Assembly: GCA_964609825.1 (NCBI GenBank)
Contig: CAZSSH010000010.1
Coordinates: 62,001 to 126,000, forward strand
DNA: 64,000 nucleotides
Reading direction: 5' to 3'
DNA from: CAZSSH01 sp964609825
GTDB taxonomy: Bacteria > Verrucomicrobiota > Lentisphaeria > Victivallales > Victivallaceae
Below the pieces are notes generated by a model, which had not been told where the DNA came from, searched no databases, and was given only the letters and a program-made list of their open reading frames with translations. Each line of letters opens with the position of its first letter. The stretch's first letter is position 1. Shown here in pieces: positions 47,186-56,201 of this stretch. Both the position numbers and the translations under genes were made by a program.

Positions 47186-49795
47186 TCAGGGTAAAAAGAT
47201 ATACCCGGGCAGTTTTTTGATATCCGGCTCGGGTTTTTGCTCTTTCCATGTGCTTGGCGGTTTCCAACCCGGCGTCAGCAAAGCGCCGTATCCGGCGGCG
47301 GCGGGGGCCATGGTTTCCCAGACACTGAACTCGTTTTGGTTGACAGCGTACCCTTCGACGTTGGCAAAGCGCCGCCAGACCGGGATTTGCTGCTGGATGA
47401 TCTTGTAACAGTCGGCGGTTGAGATCGTCGGCTCTTTGCATAGCGAATCCGGCAGCAAATTGGTGCTGAGTCCCTTAAAGTTATGATCTGGGCGCTCCTT
47501 AAAATTGAGGCTGTAAATCATGTTGGCGGCCGAGTAATTGTTTAGTCCGCTGAACGTGTAAGGCGTAATCCCCGGGATCGGGTCGACCAGCCGGTCGCGC
47601 CATGCCCACATCGGGAGCGACAACAGCCGCACCGGATAAACTTTGCCCAAGCCGGTGGTCATGCTGCGGCCCATCGGGTTGGCCCCCATCATCCAATCAA
47701 AACATAAATATGCCGCATCGCGGTAGGTTTCGCTGTCGGTAATGCGCCAGGCCATAATAAGATAACTTCCTTTTTGAAACGGCAGTCCGGCTCCCCAGCC
47801 GAGAAACAAAAAATAAGGACTGTCTAGCGGCCAGTTGATCACCCGGTAGGCCAACACATTTTGACTTTGCACCAGCTCGTCCGCCCGCTTGCGGATCATT
47901 TGTTTATACTGTGACACCATACCGGAATAGGGGATGGTCTCCTCGATCAATTCACTCAAAAAATAAGCGCTCTTGGCTTCTTTGGCCCGGGCCAGTGCGG
48001 CTTTGAAATCCGCTTTGTCCAAAATTTGAGCATAGCGCTCGTTGCGCTGATAAAGGTAAAGATTGAGGGCGGCTTTTAGGAAGTTTTCGGCGGGCAGCTC
48101 CACCGGTTCGGTGTAGGTGATTTTACCGACTTTGGGGATATCGGCGCTGATTTTGACTTGGTTGGCCGGGTTGTTGGCATAATCCCACGCTTTTTGGGCG
48201 GAGGCAAAAAAGAGTTCGGCCTTGTCCTTGGCTCCGGCTTTTTGATAGGCCCGGGCAAGTTTGGCCGCGTAGATGCTGTATTCGAGCGTGCTCTCGCGGG
48301 TGGGCGCGGCGAGATAGTAACGCTGGGTATCCTGCTCCGGGTCGGGATTCTCGGGGTGGCTGGTGGCCTCCAGCCAGCAGCCGACGCCGCCCGCCGGGTT
48401 CTGCGCCCGGCGCCAGACGTCAACGCCCCAGGCCGCTTCATCAATAATGTCGGGAATGTTGTTGCCCGACTCCGGGATATCCAGCTGATTGTCGGAGAAA
48501 TGATCGGGGAACAACAAATAGACCGACAACAGCGCATCCACCACCTCAAAGTGATAAGTCCGGCGGTCAAAATCCCCCGCATCCCACCAGCCTCCGTAAA
48601 CATTTTTGAGTACTTCGTCGGTCGCAGTCGCTTTGACCAGCTCAAAATGCCGGAAATTGACCGGTTTGCCGTCTTTGCCAAGCATCAACCCTTTTTCGCC
48701 GTAATGCCGGTCGTTGGGCGCAAAGTTGCCGCGATAGGAGACCATGTGGTCGGCTTTCATCGGCCATTGGGTGTACTTGGGTTCTTTGGCGATGCCGGAG
48801 CGTTGATGAAAGAGTCCGCGCATTTGGACATAAAAGGCGCGTCCGACCGCGTCGTCGCCGATGACAAATCCCCATGATCGTCCGACGCCGGGTATGGTAA
48901 TGTAATAGTTGCCGGGCCGGTTAAAGCCGGAAAAATCCATCTCCAAAACTTCTTCGCCGTCGAGCAATATAGTTTGCTGATTTTTGGTGATCGACTGCAA
49001 ATCGCTGCGCTTGGCAAGTTTGCCGGTAAAGACGGTTTTGCCGGAGCTCTCGTCGCACACATAAAATTCTTTGCCGAGATAAGCGGCGAGCGGCAAGGGG
49101 CCGAGCTCGGCCAGCCACATCCCGAGATAGGCGTATTTTTGCCCCGCCTGCGGTGCGTAGCTGACCTGATTGACTTTGATCGCCCGGCTGACGGTTTGGC
49201 GGCTGTCATAAGTGAACTTGATTTCCTCACCGGCTTTGGTGGTGATCGCAAGTTGATCGCCGTCGGCGAGGGGCCGGGCGAATTTCAGATACGCGAATGG
49301 AACCAATTCGGCGCTGGTGGTGAGCGCGGTGCCGCCGCCGGAAACGTAAGGGGTGCGCTTGCAGCCGACCGCGTTGATCCAGTACCCGAGCTTGTCCAAC
49401 TCGATGCCCCGGCCGTTGACGCTGACCGTAAAATAGGCCTTATCCTGAAAGTTTTTGCGGATTTGCGGCAGGTAATCATTAAGAATGTCCACCGTTGCAA
49501 AGTTGTAAAAAAAGCGGTAGGACCACTCCGGTAGTTCTTTTTGTTGAAACAAGCGGTCGGCCAGTGTCAACCGGTTGCGATAACCTTGGGTGATCGCCCG
49601 GTTGAAAAAATCATCATAGAGTCCGGCGACCACCAAATATTCATTGGTCAGCGGGAAAACTTCAAGCTCTCCGCGCGCAGTCGTGACACCAAGCGGTTGT
49701 TTGGGCGTATTGGCCAAATCCGACACCGGGCCGGCAGCGAGCGAAAAAACTACGGCGGTGAGGAGCGTCACCGCGGTCAATAGGACAATTTTCAT
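47186..49795 (-). CDS. Secreted GH9-like protein (endoglucanase family)
   Basis: Signal peptide (residues 1-~21). An N-terminal Ig-like CelD-type domain lies at ~205-320 (IKVNQVSYAPQAGQKYAYL, FVIGDDAVGRAFYVQMRGLFHQRSG). The GH9 barrel has GGWWDAGDFDRR (~400-411, Asp dyad), PESGNNIPDIIDEAAWGVDVW and, near the end, NQNEFSVWET (~820, the acid Glu). The usual PHHR signature is replaced by LLSLPMW, so substrate binding probably differs from cellulases. It overlaps the GT-like gene by 4 nt and is the last gene of the exosortase operon. A role in trimming an exported polysaccharide is inferred. Confidence 0.82.
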   Translation of the reverse strand: MKIVLLTAVTLLTAVVFSLAAGPVSDLANTPKQPLGVTTARGELEVFPLTNEYLVVAGLYDDFFNRAITQGYRNRLTLADRLFQQKELPEWSYRFFYNFATVDILNDYLPQIRKNFQDKAYFTVSVNGRGIELDKLGYWINAVGCKRTPYVSGGGTALTTSAELVPFAYLKFARPLADGDQLAITTKAGEEIKFTYDSRQTVSRAIKVNQVSYAPQAGQKYAYLGMWLAELGPLPLAAYLGKEFYVCDESSGKTVFTGKLAKRSDLQSITKNQQTILLDGEEVLEMDFSGFNRPGNYYITIPGVGRSWGFVIGDDAVGRAFYVQMRGLFHQRSGIAKEPKYTQWPMKADHMVSYRGNFAPNDRHYGEKGLMLGKDGKPVNFRHFELVKATATDEVLKNVYGGWWDAGDFDRRTYHFEVVDALLSVYLLFPDHFSDNQLDIPESGNNIPDIIDEAAWGVDVWRRAQNPAGGVGCWLEATSHPENPDPEQDTQRYYLAAPTRESTLEYSIYAAKLARAYQKAGAKDKAELFFASAQKAWDYANNPANQVKISADIPKVGKITYTEPVELPAENFLKAALNLYLYQRNERYAQILDKADFKAALARAKEAKSAYFLSELIEETIPYSGMVSQYKQMIRKRADELVQSQNVLAYRVINWPLDSPYFLFLGWGAGLPFQKGSYLIMAWRITDSETYRDAAYLCFDWMMGANPMGRSMTTGLGKVYPVRLLSLPMWAWRDRLVDPIPGITPYTFSGLNNYSAANMIYSLNFKERPDHNFKGLSTNLLPDSLCKEPTISTADCYKIIQQQIPVWRRFANVEGYAVNQNEFSVWETMAPAAAGYGALLTPGWKPPSTWKEQKPEPDIKKLPGYIFLP

Positions 49796-50724
49796 CGGAG
49801 AAATTTTTTTTTAAGCTTTAAAAAACGGCTGATATGGATGTCAAAATACGAAATCAGACGGCACAAATGTTTATGTTTGCGCTCAAACGAAAACGGCGGC
49901 ACCGCCTGCGGCCGGTAGCCATTGGTATTGGCCCAATCGATTACGTCCATCGTCGCATCAAAGTGGTGAAATGAGTTGCGGTTCCACAAAATCCACGGTT
50001 TGGGGTTGTAGCCGAAGTGGACGAAATGCGGCTTGTCCGCTTTGTCGGCGCAATAATTGGCGGTCATCGGCGGCGCGTCTTTGGCGAAGAGCAGCAAGGA
50101 GTTGATCACCGACTCGTCGGTCTGAAAATAGGCGATGCTTTTGTCATCCACAATCGATACGTCGGCCGGCAACACTTTATACATCTGGTCGATCCAGTGT
50201 TGGAGCAGACCGAAATGTTTACGATGGGTCGAAATCAAGGCGGCGCTGACCCCGCGGTCGTAGCGCGGAGTTGTCAATTCGTCGACGTCCTGCTGCCAGA
50301 TCTCAAGAATGCGCGGCGGCACTTTGGTCGGGTCGTCGCCGGGAGAGCGCTCGCGTTTGTAAAGGTTGATGACTTCGGCCACCGTGCGCTGCCGGATGTA
50401 AAACTCGTCCTCCCGGGCGCAAATAACATCGCTGCAGTTGCCGGAAAAGAAGCCGTCGCAGTCGACCCAGGTCGCAAACTCGGTCTCCGCTCTCAGCATC
50501 ACCACCGGTTTGCTGCAAGTGACGCTGCGCTTGTCCGAGATCGGCAGTTCGACGACAGTGACACCCGGAAATTTCTCAATATCATTGATCCACTCTTTTG
50601 ACCAGTTGTAGGCACCGATGATCACCGGCTCGTCCATGTTGTGTTTGCGCATTGAGCTAATGAGCAGCCAAACGCCCCAAACATACGCCTGATTGCAGGC
50701 GCTTACGACGGTATTATTTTTCAT
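49792..50724 (-). CDS. GT-A-like nucleotide-sugar transferase-related protein
   Basis: I cannot assign a named family. The 310-residue protein starts NNTVVSACNQAYVWGVWLLISSM, continues with PVIIGAYNW and contains FATWVDCDGFF, a DxD-type motif expected in GT-A glycosyltransferases. FVHFGYNPKPW near the end fits a GT8-like pattern. No membrane segment is seen. ATG at 50724 is preferred over a GTG at 50730; AAGG lies upstream. It overlaps the EpsI-like gene by 11 nt and the GH9 gene by 4 nt, so it is co-translated with both. Confidence 0.6.
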   Translation of the reverse strand: MKNNTVVSACNQAYVWGVWLLISSMRKHNMDEPVIIGAYNWSKEWINDIEKFPGVTVVELPISDKRSVTCSKPVVMLRAETEFATWVDCDGFFSGNCSDVICAREDEFYIRQRTVAEVINLYKRERSPGDDPTKVPPRILEIWQQDVDELTTPRYDRGVSAALISTHRKHFGLLQHWIDQMYKVLPADVSIVDDKSIAYFQTDESVINSLLLFAKDAPPMTANYCADKADKPHFVHFGYNPKPWILWNRNSFHHFDATMDVIDWANTNGYRPQAVPPFSFERKHKHLCRLISYFDIHISRFLKLKKKFLR

Positions 50725-51805
50725 TTGCACGTACCTTGAGAATATTATTTAAGAAACGTCTTAGTTTGTTTTCGGTGTCTTTAAAGTCGCCGGTAATCGG
50801 CATGATGATCTGGTAGGAGTACCAGATTTCTCCTGGGTGCCAGCTCTGGCGAAACGCCAAAAAGTTGCCGGTAGAGTACTTGGGCGAGTCATACCAGGCG
50901 TACATCAAATACTGTTGGCGGTTGATCTCGGTGATGATCTCCTGACAGGAGAGGATGCCGGCATCGAGGGCAAAAGTGATTTCGCGAAACGACAAAATGG
51001 TATTGCCCGCGGTTTTGAGGCAAAGCTCGGCCGGGTGGATGTCGTTGGGTTTACCGGTGACTTTGACGGTCAAAAGATCGATGTTGGGTGCATTGTCGGA
51101 CATAAAGATATAACGCGCGGCCAGATTGCCGTCAAAAAAGCGTTTGTCGATATCGGACAGCGGCTGCTGATACATTAAAAAATCGTTGTTGTTTTCCTGA
51201 ATCAGCGGGTACAGCGGGTCTCCGTACTGAGGCATGGTTTTGTGAAACAGCAGCACCCCCGAAATTACGATGACCGCCGACCACAAAAACAATGTCTGGA
51301 GTTTGACGGTATAGTTGACAAAAATAAAATACAGCCCGAAAATAAGTGCAAAAATCAGCTTGAGCAAATATCCGTTGATCGAAAACATCAAAATAATGTC
51401 GCGGAAAAAATACTCCACCCAATAAGATGAGGAGGGCAGCCCTAAAAGCGCGATTGCCAACAATGGTGCCATCCGCACAAAACACTTGCGTCCGTATAAC
51501 AGATATATTCCGGAAAACACCAGCAACAGTCCGACTGCGATTTGCAGCGAGTTGATTTCTTTGTGAAGCAATACGGCATAGGCCGCGCCAAAAAGTCCGA
51601 TAAAAATCCAGCCGGTGTGATCCACCCGCTTTTCGATTTCGGCCACTTTATAATGGTGGACGGTAAATAAAATGAGCGGCAACGCAAAAAAGACCCAGTC
51701 CTTTTGGTCCAGCGGCGATTGTCGCCAGGCATAATACAAATATTTCATCCGCATCAAAAGCGGAATCGTCAGCACAAACAAGACCAGCAGTTTCCATTTT
51801 TTCAT
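50714..51805 (-). CDS. Exosortase-associated membrane protein with EpsI-like C-terminal domain
   Basis: A 363-residue protein. The first ~200 residues hold about seven hydrophobic segments (FALPLILFTVHH, AVGLLLVFSGIYLLYG, LKLIFALIFGLYFIFVNY). A periplasmic C-terminal part follows (ELCLKTAGNTILSFREI, SWHPGEIWYSYQIIMPITGD), which resembles EpsI proteins that accompany exosortases. It overlaps the exosortase by 4 nt. Role: probably helps the exosortase or polysaccharide assembly; this is inferred from context. Confidence 0.72.
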   Translation of the reverse strand: MKKWKLLVLFVLTIPLLMRMKYLYYAWRQSPLDQKDWVFFALPLILFTVHHYKVAEIEKRVDHTGWIFIGLFGAAYAVLLHKEINSLQIAVGLLLVFSGIYLLYGRKCFVRMAPLLAIALLGLPSSSYWVEYFFRDIILMFSINGYLLKLIFALIFGLYFIFVNYTVKLQTLFLWSAVIVISGVLLFHKTMPQYGDPLYPLIQENNNDFLMYQQPLSDIDKRFFDGNLAARYIFMSDNAPNIDLLTVKVTGKPNDIHPAELCLKTAGNTILSFREITFALDAGILSCQEIITEINRQQYLMYAWYDSPKYSTGNFLAFRQSWHPGEIWYSYQIIMPITGDFKDTENKLRRFLNNILKVRANEK

Positions 51806-52674
51806 TGCGGCTGCTCCGATACGGTTGGCGGCTTGATCAATATGCTCGGTGATCCCGGTTTATGCGGTGCCTCGGGATAAAACAAATGGCCGATTGAGTA
51901 AAGCGAGAGTGCTGTCAAAATCACCACCGTATAGCCGAAAATCGAGTGCAGCGGTTCGTGAAAAGCCTGATCGCCGATTTTTTGCGACAGCATAATCACG
52001 GCGATCAGCCGCAAGGTGTTAAAAACCACGATCAGCGGAAATAAGATCAGATAATGCAGAATTTTCTGATAAAATTTTTCGTTGCTGAAAATTACCACAA
52101 ACCAACCCAAAAGCAGCATAGCCTCCAGGAGCTCGATGCCGCTGCAGGCGGCGGTGACGGCAATTTGATTGTCGCCGATGCGGATGATCGCCTCGTCAAC
52201 GGTATTGGGAATCCCGGCAAAGTCGAGGAAAAAACCGGCAAACATCGCACAGATTTTACTCAGCGGCGAGCTCAGCAACGTATGGAGCTCGGCGGTATTG
52301 GGGATGATCACAAAAAAGAGAAAACCGCAAACCGCGGTTTTGAGCAAAATAATCAGATTGCCGAAATAAGCGAGGAGAGCGCAAAAAACAATGAAAATGC
52401 AAAAATTTTTATTGAGCGCCGGTGCTGATACGGCAAAAAAGAGTGCCAGCAAGATCAATAGCCAACAAACGACATAATCCCAGACACTTTTGCTGTTGCC
52501 GCACTCTTTGCTGCTGTAGGCGGCGATGGCGGCGCCGAGAAACCAGAGCACCGCGGCGCTGTCCCGCCCGACATCGACACTGAGGATTTGCAGCCCCGAA
52601 ATCAACGCCGCGCCCAAGAGGACATAATTGACCGGCGAATTTACGATTGTAAATGATTTGAGTGACTGCACCAT
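51802..52674 (-). CDS. Exosortase
   Basis: Integral membrane transpeptidase-like enzyme of 290 residues with about eight hydrophobic segments. The catalytic triad of the exosortase/archaeosortase family is visible: Cys177 in VTAACSGIELLEAM, Arg222 in VFNTLRLIAVIM and His243 in EPLHSIFGYTVV. It should cut C-terminal sorting signals (PEP-CTERM-like) of exported proteins. No such substrate is visible in the window. AAGG lies 7 nt before the ATG. First gene of the overlapping minus-strand operon, divergent from the EPS genes. Confidence 0.9.
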   Translation of the reverse strand: MVQSLKSFTIVNSPVNYVLLGAALISGLQILSVDVGRDSAAVLWFLGAAIAAYSSKECGNSKSVWDYVVCWLLILLALFFAVSAPALNKNFCIFIVFCALLAYFGNLIILLKTAVCGFLFFVIIPNTAELHTLLSSPLSKICAMFAGFFLDFAGIPNTVDEAIIRIGDNQIAVTAACSGIELLEAMLLLGWFVVIFSNEKFYQKILHYLILFPLIVVFNTLRLIAVIMLSQKIGDQAFHEPLHSIFGYTVVILTALSLYSIGHLFYPEAPHKPGSPSILIKPPTVSEQPQ

Positions 52675-52965
52675 CGCTCTACCTTGTTGATTGCCAAATA
52701 ATCAGAGACAGATCCGTCGTTGCCACCGGAAAAAACATGGATCGTGCCGAACGGCCGCCGGTTGTCTGCAAATATTTTGCCGTCGGCAAGTTCGCTCAAC
52801 TTTTGTCCGGTATTTTTATCCTCCGGCAACCCGGAATTTTCGGCCGCTCAAAATATCCGGTTTCAGCACAACGCTATAAAATACACCGGTAAACAGTTTT
52901 TTCAAATTTAATATTATAATCTTTACAATTTTTTTGTTTATATTTTTTACATTATTTATAATAAT
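52675..52965 (-). other. Leader region upstream of the exosortase
   Basis: The part near the exosortase (52675-52870) is GC-rich and open on the minus strand in one frame for 62 codons from a TTG at 52829 (it would run into the exosortase start, ending at 52641). It lacks a proper start site. It may be a structured leader or remnant of a coding region. The part 52880-52965 is AT-rich promoter DNA. Confidence 0.3.
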
Positions 52966-52979
52966 TGCAAATATTTGCA
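52966..52979 (+). promoter_or_regulatory. Palindrome upstream of the EPS operon promoter
   Basis: TGCAAATATTTGCA is a perfect 14-bp palindrome abutting the -35 box of the promoter at 52980, between the divergent exosortase and EPS operons. It is well placed to bind a regulator of one or both. Confidence 0.5.
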
Positions 52980-53007
52980 TTGAAAAATTATTTTTCTCGT
53001 GTATATT
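52980..53007 (+). promoter_or_regulatory. Promoter of the plus-strand EPS operon
   Basis: TTGAAA (52980-52985), 16 nt and TATATT (53002-53007). The leader to the ATG at 53065 is about 50 nt. Confidence 0.6.
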
Positions 53008-53064
53008 ATCCACTAATCGGGTAAAAGCAGTGGACCAATCGTCCGAACTTTAGAAGGGTTGTCT

Positions 53065-55110
53065 ATGTTCAAAAAACTCAGAATCGCTATTTTTATCATA
53101 TTGCTGCTTTTGACGGCGGCGGTGATTGCGGCGGTCGTTTATTTTGTACTGAAAGACCATAAAGAGACGGCGAAAATCGAGGATGCCAAGATATACTACA
53201 AATCCCGTGACTACAAACGCGCCAAAGATGTATTGATCAATATTTTGCGTCGTGATCGCAGCAATGAGTTGGCGTTCCGGATGCTTGCGGATATTCTCGA
53301 GTCCGAGTATGACCTCAAGGGCGCCGCTTACTGTTACTCCCAGGCGGTGTCTCTGGCTCCGCTGGACAAGGATTTGCGCATTCAGTATTCCAATTTGTTA
53401 AGCTTAATGGGCAACTATCCCTTGGTGGTGACCAATCTAAAGATGTATTTCGAAAACAAAAGCCTCGCTGTTGAGCCCCAGACGCTCTTTTTGGAAGCGG
53501 CGCTTTTTGAAAAAATGCGTCTTGATTTCAATACCGAGATCAGCAAGGTGGGCGAGTACTCGGCCTCGCTCGGGCTTTATCTCTCCGGCGTCCAGGCGCT
53601 GTCGGAGAAAAAACTCAAGTCGGCGTTGAGCATTTTTATGAAAATCAATGACAACGACCTAAGTCCCTATTTGCGTTATAAACTTATTACATATATCGCT
53701 TCGATCAATTTTACTCTTGGCAATTATCAAGAAGCGGAAAAGTATTATCTGATGTTTGCCAAAGCGGCTCCCGAGCTGGGTGCTTATCAGCTGGCTGATT
53801 TTTATGTGAGCCGCGACCGTCTCAATGATGCGATCGTCTGGTTTGAAAAAGCGCATGAGATCAATCCTGCCGACGGCAGTACCGTAACTGCGCTTGCCGA
53901 GGCCTATGCCTCGACAAACCAGCCCGACAAAGTCGATGCCTTGCTGAGCAGTTTTACCCCGCGCACCAAGTCGGATATTGAGTTGGTTAACTATCTTCGG
54001 GCGATTGTCAAGTTTGAGAGCGGCAGTTTTGTCGACGCCGGTAAACTTTTGGATGTGTGTCCGACGATGTCCAACCGGCGGGTATATAAGTTGATCCGTT
54101 TTTATGCCGCACTCTCGGGGCGTAAGCTTGATCAATTGTCCGGTTGTGTGGATGAGCTCAAAAAAACAGTCAATACCGAGGAGTCCAATCAGCGGTTGAC
54201 CGTGGCTTTGCGCGGTTTGCTCTTGGATTATTACAAGCAAAATAACATTGCCGGTGCCGAAAAAGTGGCCAATGCCATGCTGATTGTCGCCGATAAGCCG
54301 GGACAGGACCGGTTGTTTGCGCTCAATGTCGCTTTGATCGGCGCCTCCAAGTCCCGCGATTATACCCAAATGGAGATTTTGGCTTCCCAGATATTGAAGG
54401 AGTCGCCGGACAATATGTTGGCCACTTTGGCCATGGGCGACGCCATGCAGGCCAGAGGACAACTTAAAGAAAGTTTAGTGTTTTTCAACAAGTTGCCCAA
54501 AAATGATTCCGGCGCGCTGATGGGGCGGGCGGTTTCTTATCAAAGCTTGGGGCGTAATGCAGATGCCGCCAATTGTTTCCGCCAAGTGTGGGAGCAGCAT
54601 CCCGGCGACCCGGTTGTTTTTCAGTATTACGCTGATTTTTTGATGGATCAAAAAGAATACGATGAGGTGGTCAAACTCTTTGGCGCATTAAAAGACACGC
54701 CCGAAAACGATTACCTTAAAAGCTATATCAATGGCCGTATTGCCGAAATCAAAGGCAATAAAGAAATCATGCTTAAAGAATACGGGCGCTCAATCGATTA
54801 TTTGAAAAAGCTGCCTCCCGATAAGGCTAACCGTTACCGTCTTGCTTATTTGCTTGCGACTTGCGACCGCAATCAGGAAGCGGCGGCGGTTTACCGTGAA
54901 TTGTTAAAAGAAAACCCCGAATGGGTCATGGTTATTATCAACCTCTCCGAAATTGAGGCGTCATTGGGCAACTCCCGCGAGGGTTTGCTGTTGGCCGAAA
55001 AAGCGTTCCGGCTGGCACCCAAGGATCCCAACGTCAAGACCTGTTTGGAGCGGCGCAAAAAAGAAAGCGAGGCAGCGGCGGCCAAATCCAAGGAGCCCGC
55101 GGCCAAATAA
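53065..55110 (+). CDS. Membrane-anchored TPR-repeat protein of the EPS/exosortase locus
   Basis: Residues ~5-30 are a signal anchor (IAIFIILLLLTAAVIAAVVYFVL). The rest is a long superhelix of TPR-like repeats, for example YYKSRDYKRAKDVLINIL, ADILESEYDLKGAAYCYSQAV, LADFYVSRDRLNDAIVWFEKAHEI and DVLINILRRDRSNEL. It resembles PrsT-type TPR proteins known from exosortase/PEP-CTERM polysaccharide loci, likely a periplasmic scaffold for assembly. GAAGGG lies 6 nt before the ATG at 53065. First gene of the plus-strand operon. Confidence 0.8.
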   Translation: MFKKLRIAIFIILLLLTAAVIAAVVYFVLKDHKETAKIEDAKIYYKSRDYKRAKDVLINILRRDRSNELAFRMLADILESEYDLKGAAYCYSQAVSLAPLDKDLRIQYSNLLSLMGNYPLVVTNLKMYFENKSLAVEPQTLFLEAALFEKMRLDFNTEISKVGEYSASLGLYLSGVQALSEKKLKSALSIFMKINDNDLSPYLRYKLITYIASINFTLGNYQEAEKYYLMFAKAAPELGAYQLADFYVSRDRLNDAIVWFEKAHEINPADGSTVTALAEAYASTNQPDKVDALLSSFTPRTKSDIELVNYLRAIVKFESGSFVDAGKLLDVCPTMSNRRVYKLIRFYAALSGRKLDQLSGCVDELKKTVNTEESNQRLTVALRGLLLDYYKQNNIAGAEKVANAMLIVADKPGQDRLFALNVALIGASKSRDYTQMEILASQILKESPDNMLATLAMGDAMQARGQLKESLVFFNKLPKNDSGALMGRAVSYQSLGRNADAANCFRQVWEQHPGDPVVFQYYADFLMDQKEYDEVVKLFGALKDTPENDYLKSYINGRIAEIKGNKEIMLKEYGRSIDYLKKLPPDKANRYRLAYLLATCDRNQEAAAVYRELLKENPEWVMVIINLSEIEASLGNSREGLLLAEKAFRLAPKDPNVKTCLERRKKESEAAAAKSKEPAAK

Positions 55111-55118
55111 AGGTGGAT

Positions 55119-55466
55119 ATGGAGATCAGGAGTCGGATCGAGGACGAAGTTGTTGTCCTCGAGATAGCGGGGCGGTTTTCGGCAGAGCATGCGGAGTCAT
55201 TCCGCAATTCGTTTTTTGAATTGTTCAGCAATCACCGTCGGTTTGTATTTGATTTGACCAATATGGTGTATCTTGACAGTACCGGGCTCGGTGCTATGGT
55301 ATTTTGTCTGAAAACCTGCGATGAGTATCGCGGGGTGTTGAAATTGGCTAATTTGCAGGAGAAGCCGCGGGTGATTTTTGAAATCACCAAGGCGCATCGG
55401 ATTTTCGACATTTATGACAACGTCGAGAGTGCGGTGGCAGCATGCAGAGAGTTTACGAAATCATGA
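55119..55466 (+). CDS. STAS-domain protein (anti-sigma-factor antagonist-like)
   Basis: A 115-residue SpoIIAA-like STAS domain. The phospho-acceptor serine is Ser54 in YLDSTGLGAMVF; EIAGRFSAEHAESFRNSF precedes it. No partner kinase (SpoIIAB/RsbW) or phosphatase is nearby, so it may control the locus by binding a transferase or a distant sensor. The ATG at 55119 follows AAAGGTGG, close to the TPR gene stop. It overlaps the next gene by 4 or 25 nt depending on that gene's start. Confidence 0.87.
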   Translation: MEIRSRIEDEVVVLEIAGRFSAEHAESFRNSFFELFSNHRRFVFDLTNMVYLDSTGLGAMVFCLKTCDEYRGVLKLANLQEKPRVIFEITKAHRIFDIYDNVESAVAACREFTKS

Positions 55467-56200
55467 AAAATTGTACCGGTGTCAAAAAAGAAAAAGTGAC
55501 CGACGAAGAGTTGGTGAATTTTTTGCTCAGTCAGCGTTACGCTTCCAAAAAGCAACGTACGGCTTTTAAGATCAAGGTGTGGAATTTCACCGTTAAAAGC
55601 ACGTATTGCATCAAGCGTTTTTTTGACATTTTAGGCAGTTTGGCATTGTTGATTGCGTTGTCACCTTTGTTGTTGATGGTAGTGATATGGATCAAGCTGG
55701 ATTCGCCGGGACCGCTGATTTACCGGCAAATCCGGGTGGGGCTTAACGGCAAGCACTTTAATTTTTATAAGTTCCGCTCAATGTACATTGACTCGGAGGA
55801 GCGCCGCAAAAAGCTCGAGGAGCAAAATGAATCCGCCGACGGCGTGATTTTTAAGATGAAAAACGACCCGCGGGTGACCCGGTGCGGCCGGTTTATCCGC
55901 CGTTACAGCATCGATGAGTTGCCGCAGATTGTCAATGTGTTGTTGGGGGATATGAGTTTGGTCGGTCCGCGTCCGCCGTTGCCGCGCGAAGTTGACTTGT
56001 ATTCGCTGGATGACCGCAAACGGTTGCAGATTCAACCGGGGTTGACTTGTACCTGGCAGGTCTCGGGACGCAGCGACATCCCGTTTAAACAACAGGTTTT
56101 GCTGGATAAAGAGTACATCAAAAGTCAGAGTCTGTGGCAGGATTTTGTTATTTTGTTAAAAACCATACCGGCGGTGATTACCGGCAGGGGAGCTTATTGA
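55442..56200 (+). CDS. Undecaprenyl-phosphate sugar-1-phosphate transferase (WcaJ/RfbP family)
   Basis: Initiates polysaccharide repeat assembly by moving a hexose-1-phosphate from a nucleotide sugar to undecaprenyl phosphate at the inner membrane. It is a short form: one membrane segment (FFDILGSLALLIALSPLLLMVVIWIKL), then GPLIYRQIRVGLNGKHFNFYKFRSM, RYSIDELPQIVNVLLGDMSLVGPRP and PGLTCTWQVSGRSDIPF. The DE dyad (IDELPQ) is intact. ATG at 55442 or 55463 are both possible; the second overlaps the STAS stop as ATGA. Confidence 0.93.
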   Translation: MQRVYEIMKNCTGVKKEKVTDEELVNFLLSQRYASKKQRTAFKIKVWNFTVKSTYCIKRFFDILGSLALLIALSPLLLMVVIWIKLDSPGPLIYRQIRVGLNGKHFNFYKFRSMYIDSEERRKKLEEQNESADGVIFKMKNDPRVTRCGRFIRRYSIDELPQIVNVLLGDMSLVGPRPPLPREVDLYSLDDRKRLQIQPGLTCTWQVSGRSDIPFKQQVLLDKEYIKSQSLWQDFVILLKTIPAVITGRGAY

Positions 56201-56201
56201 G

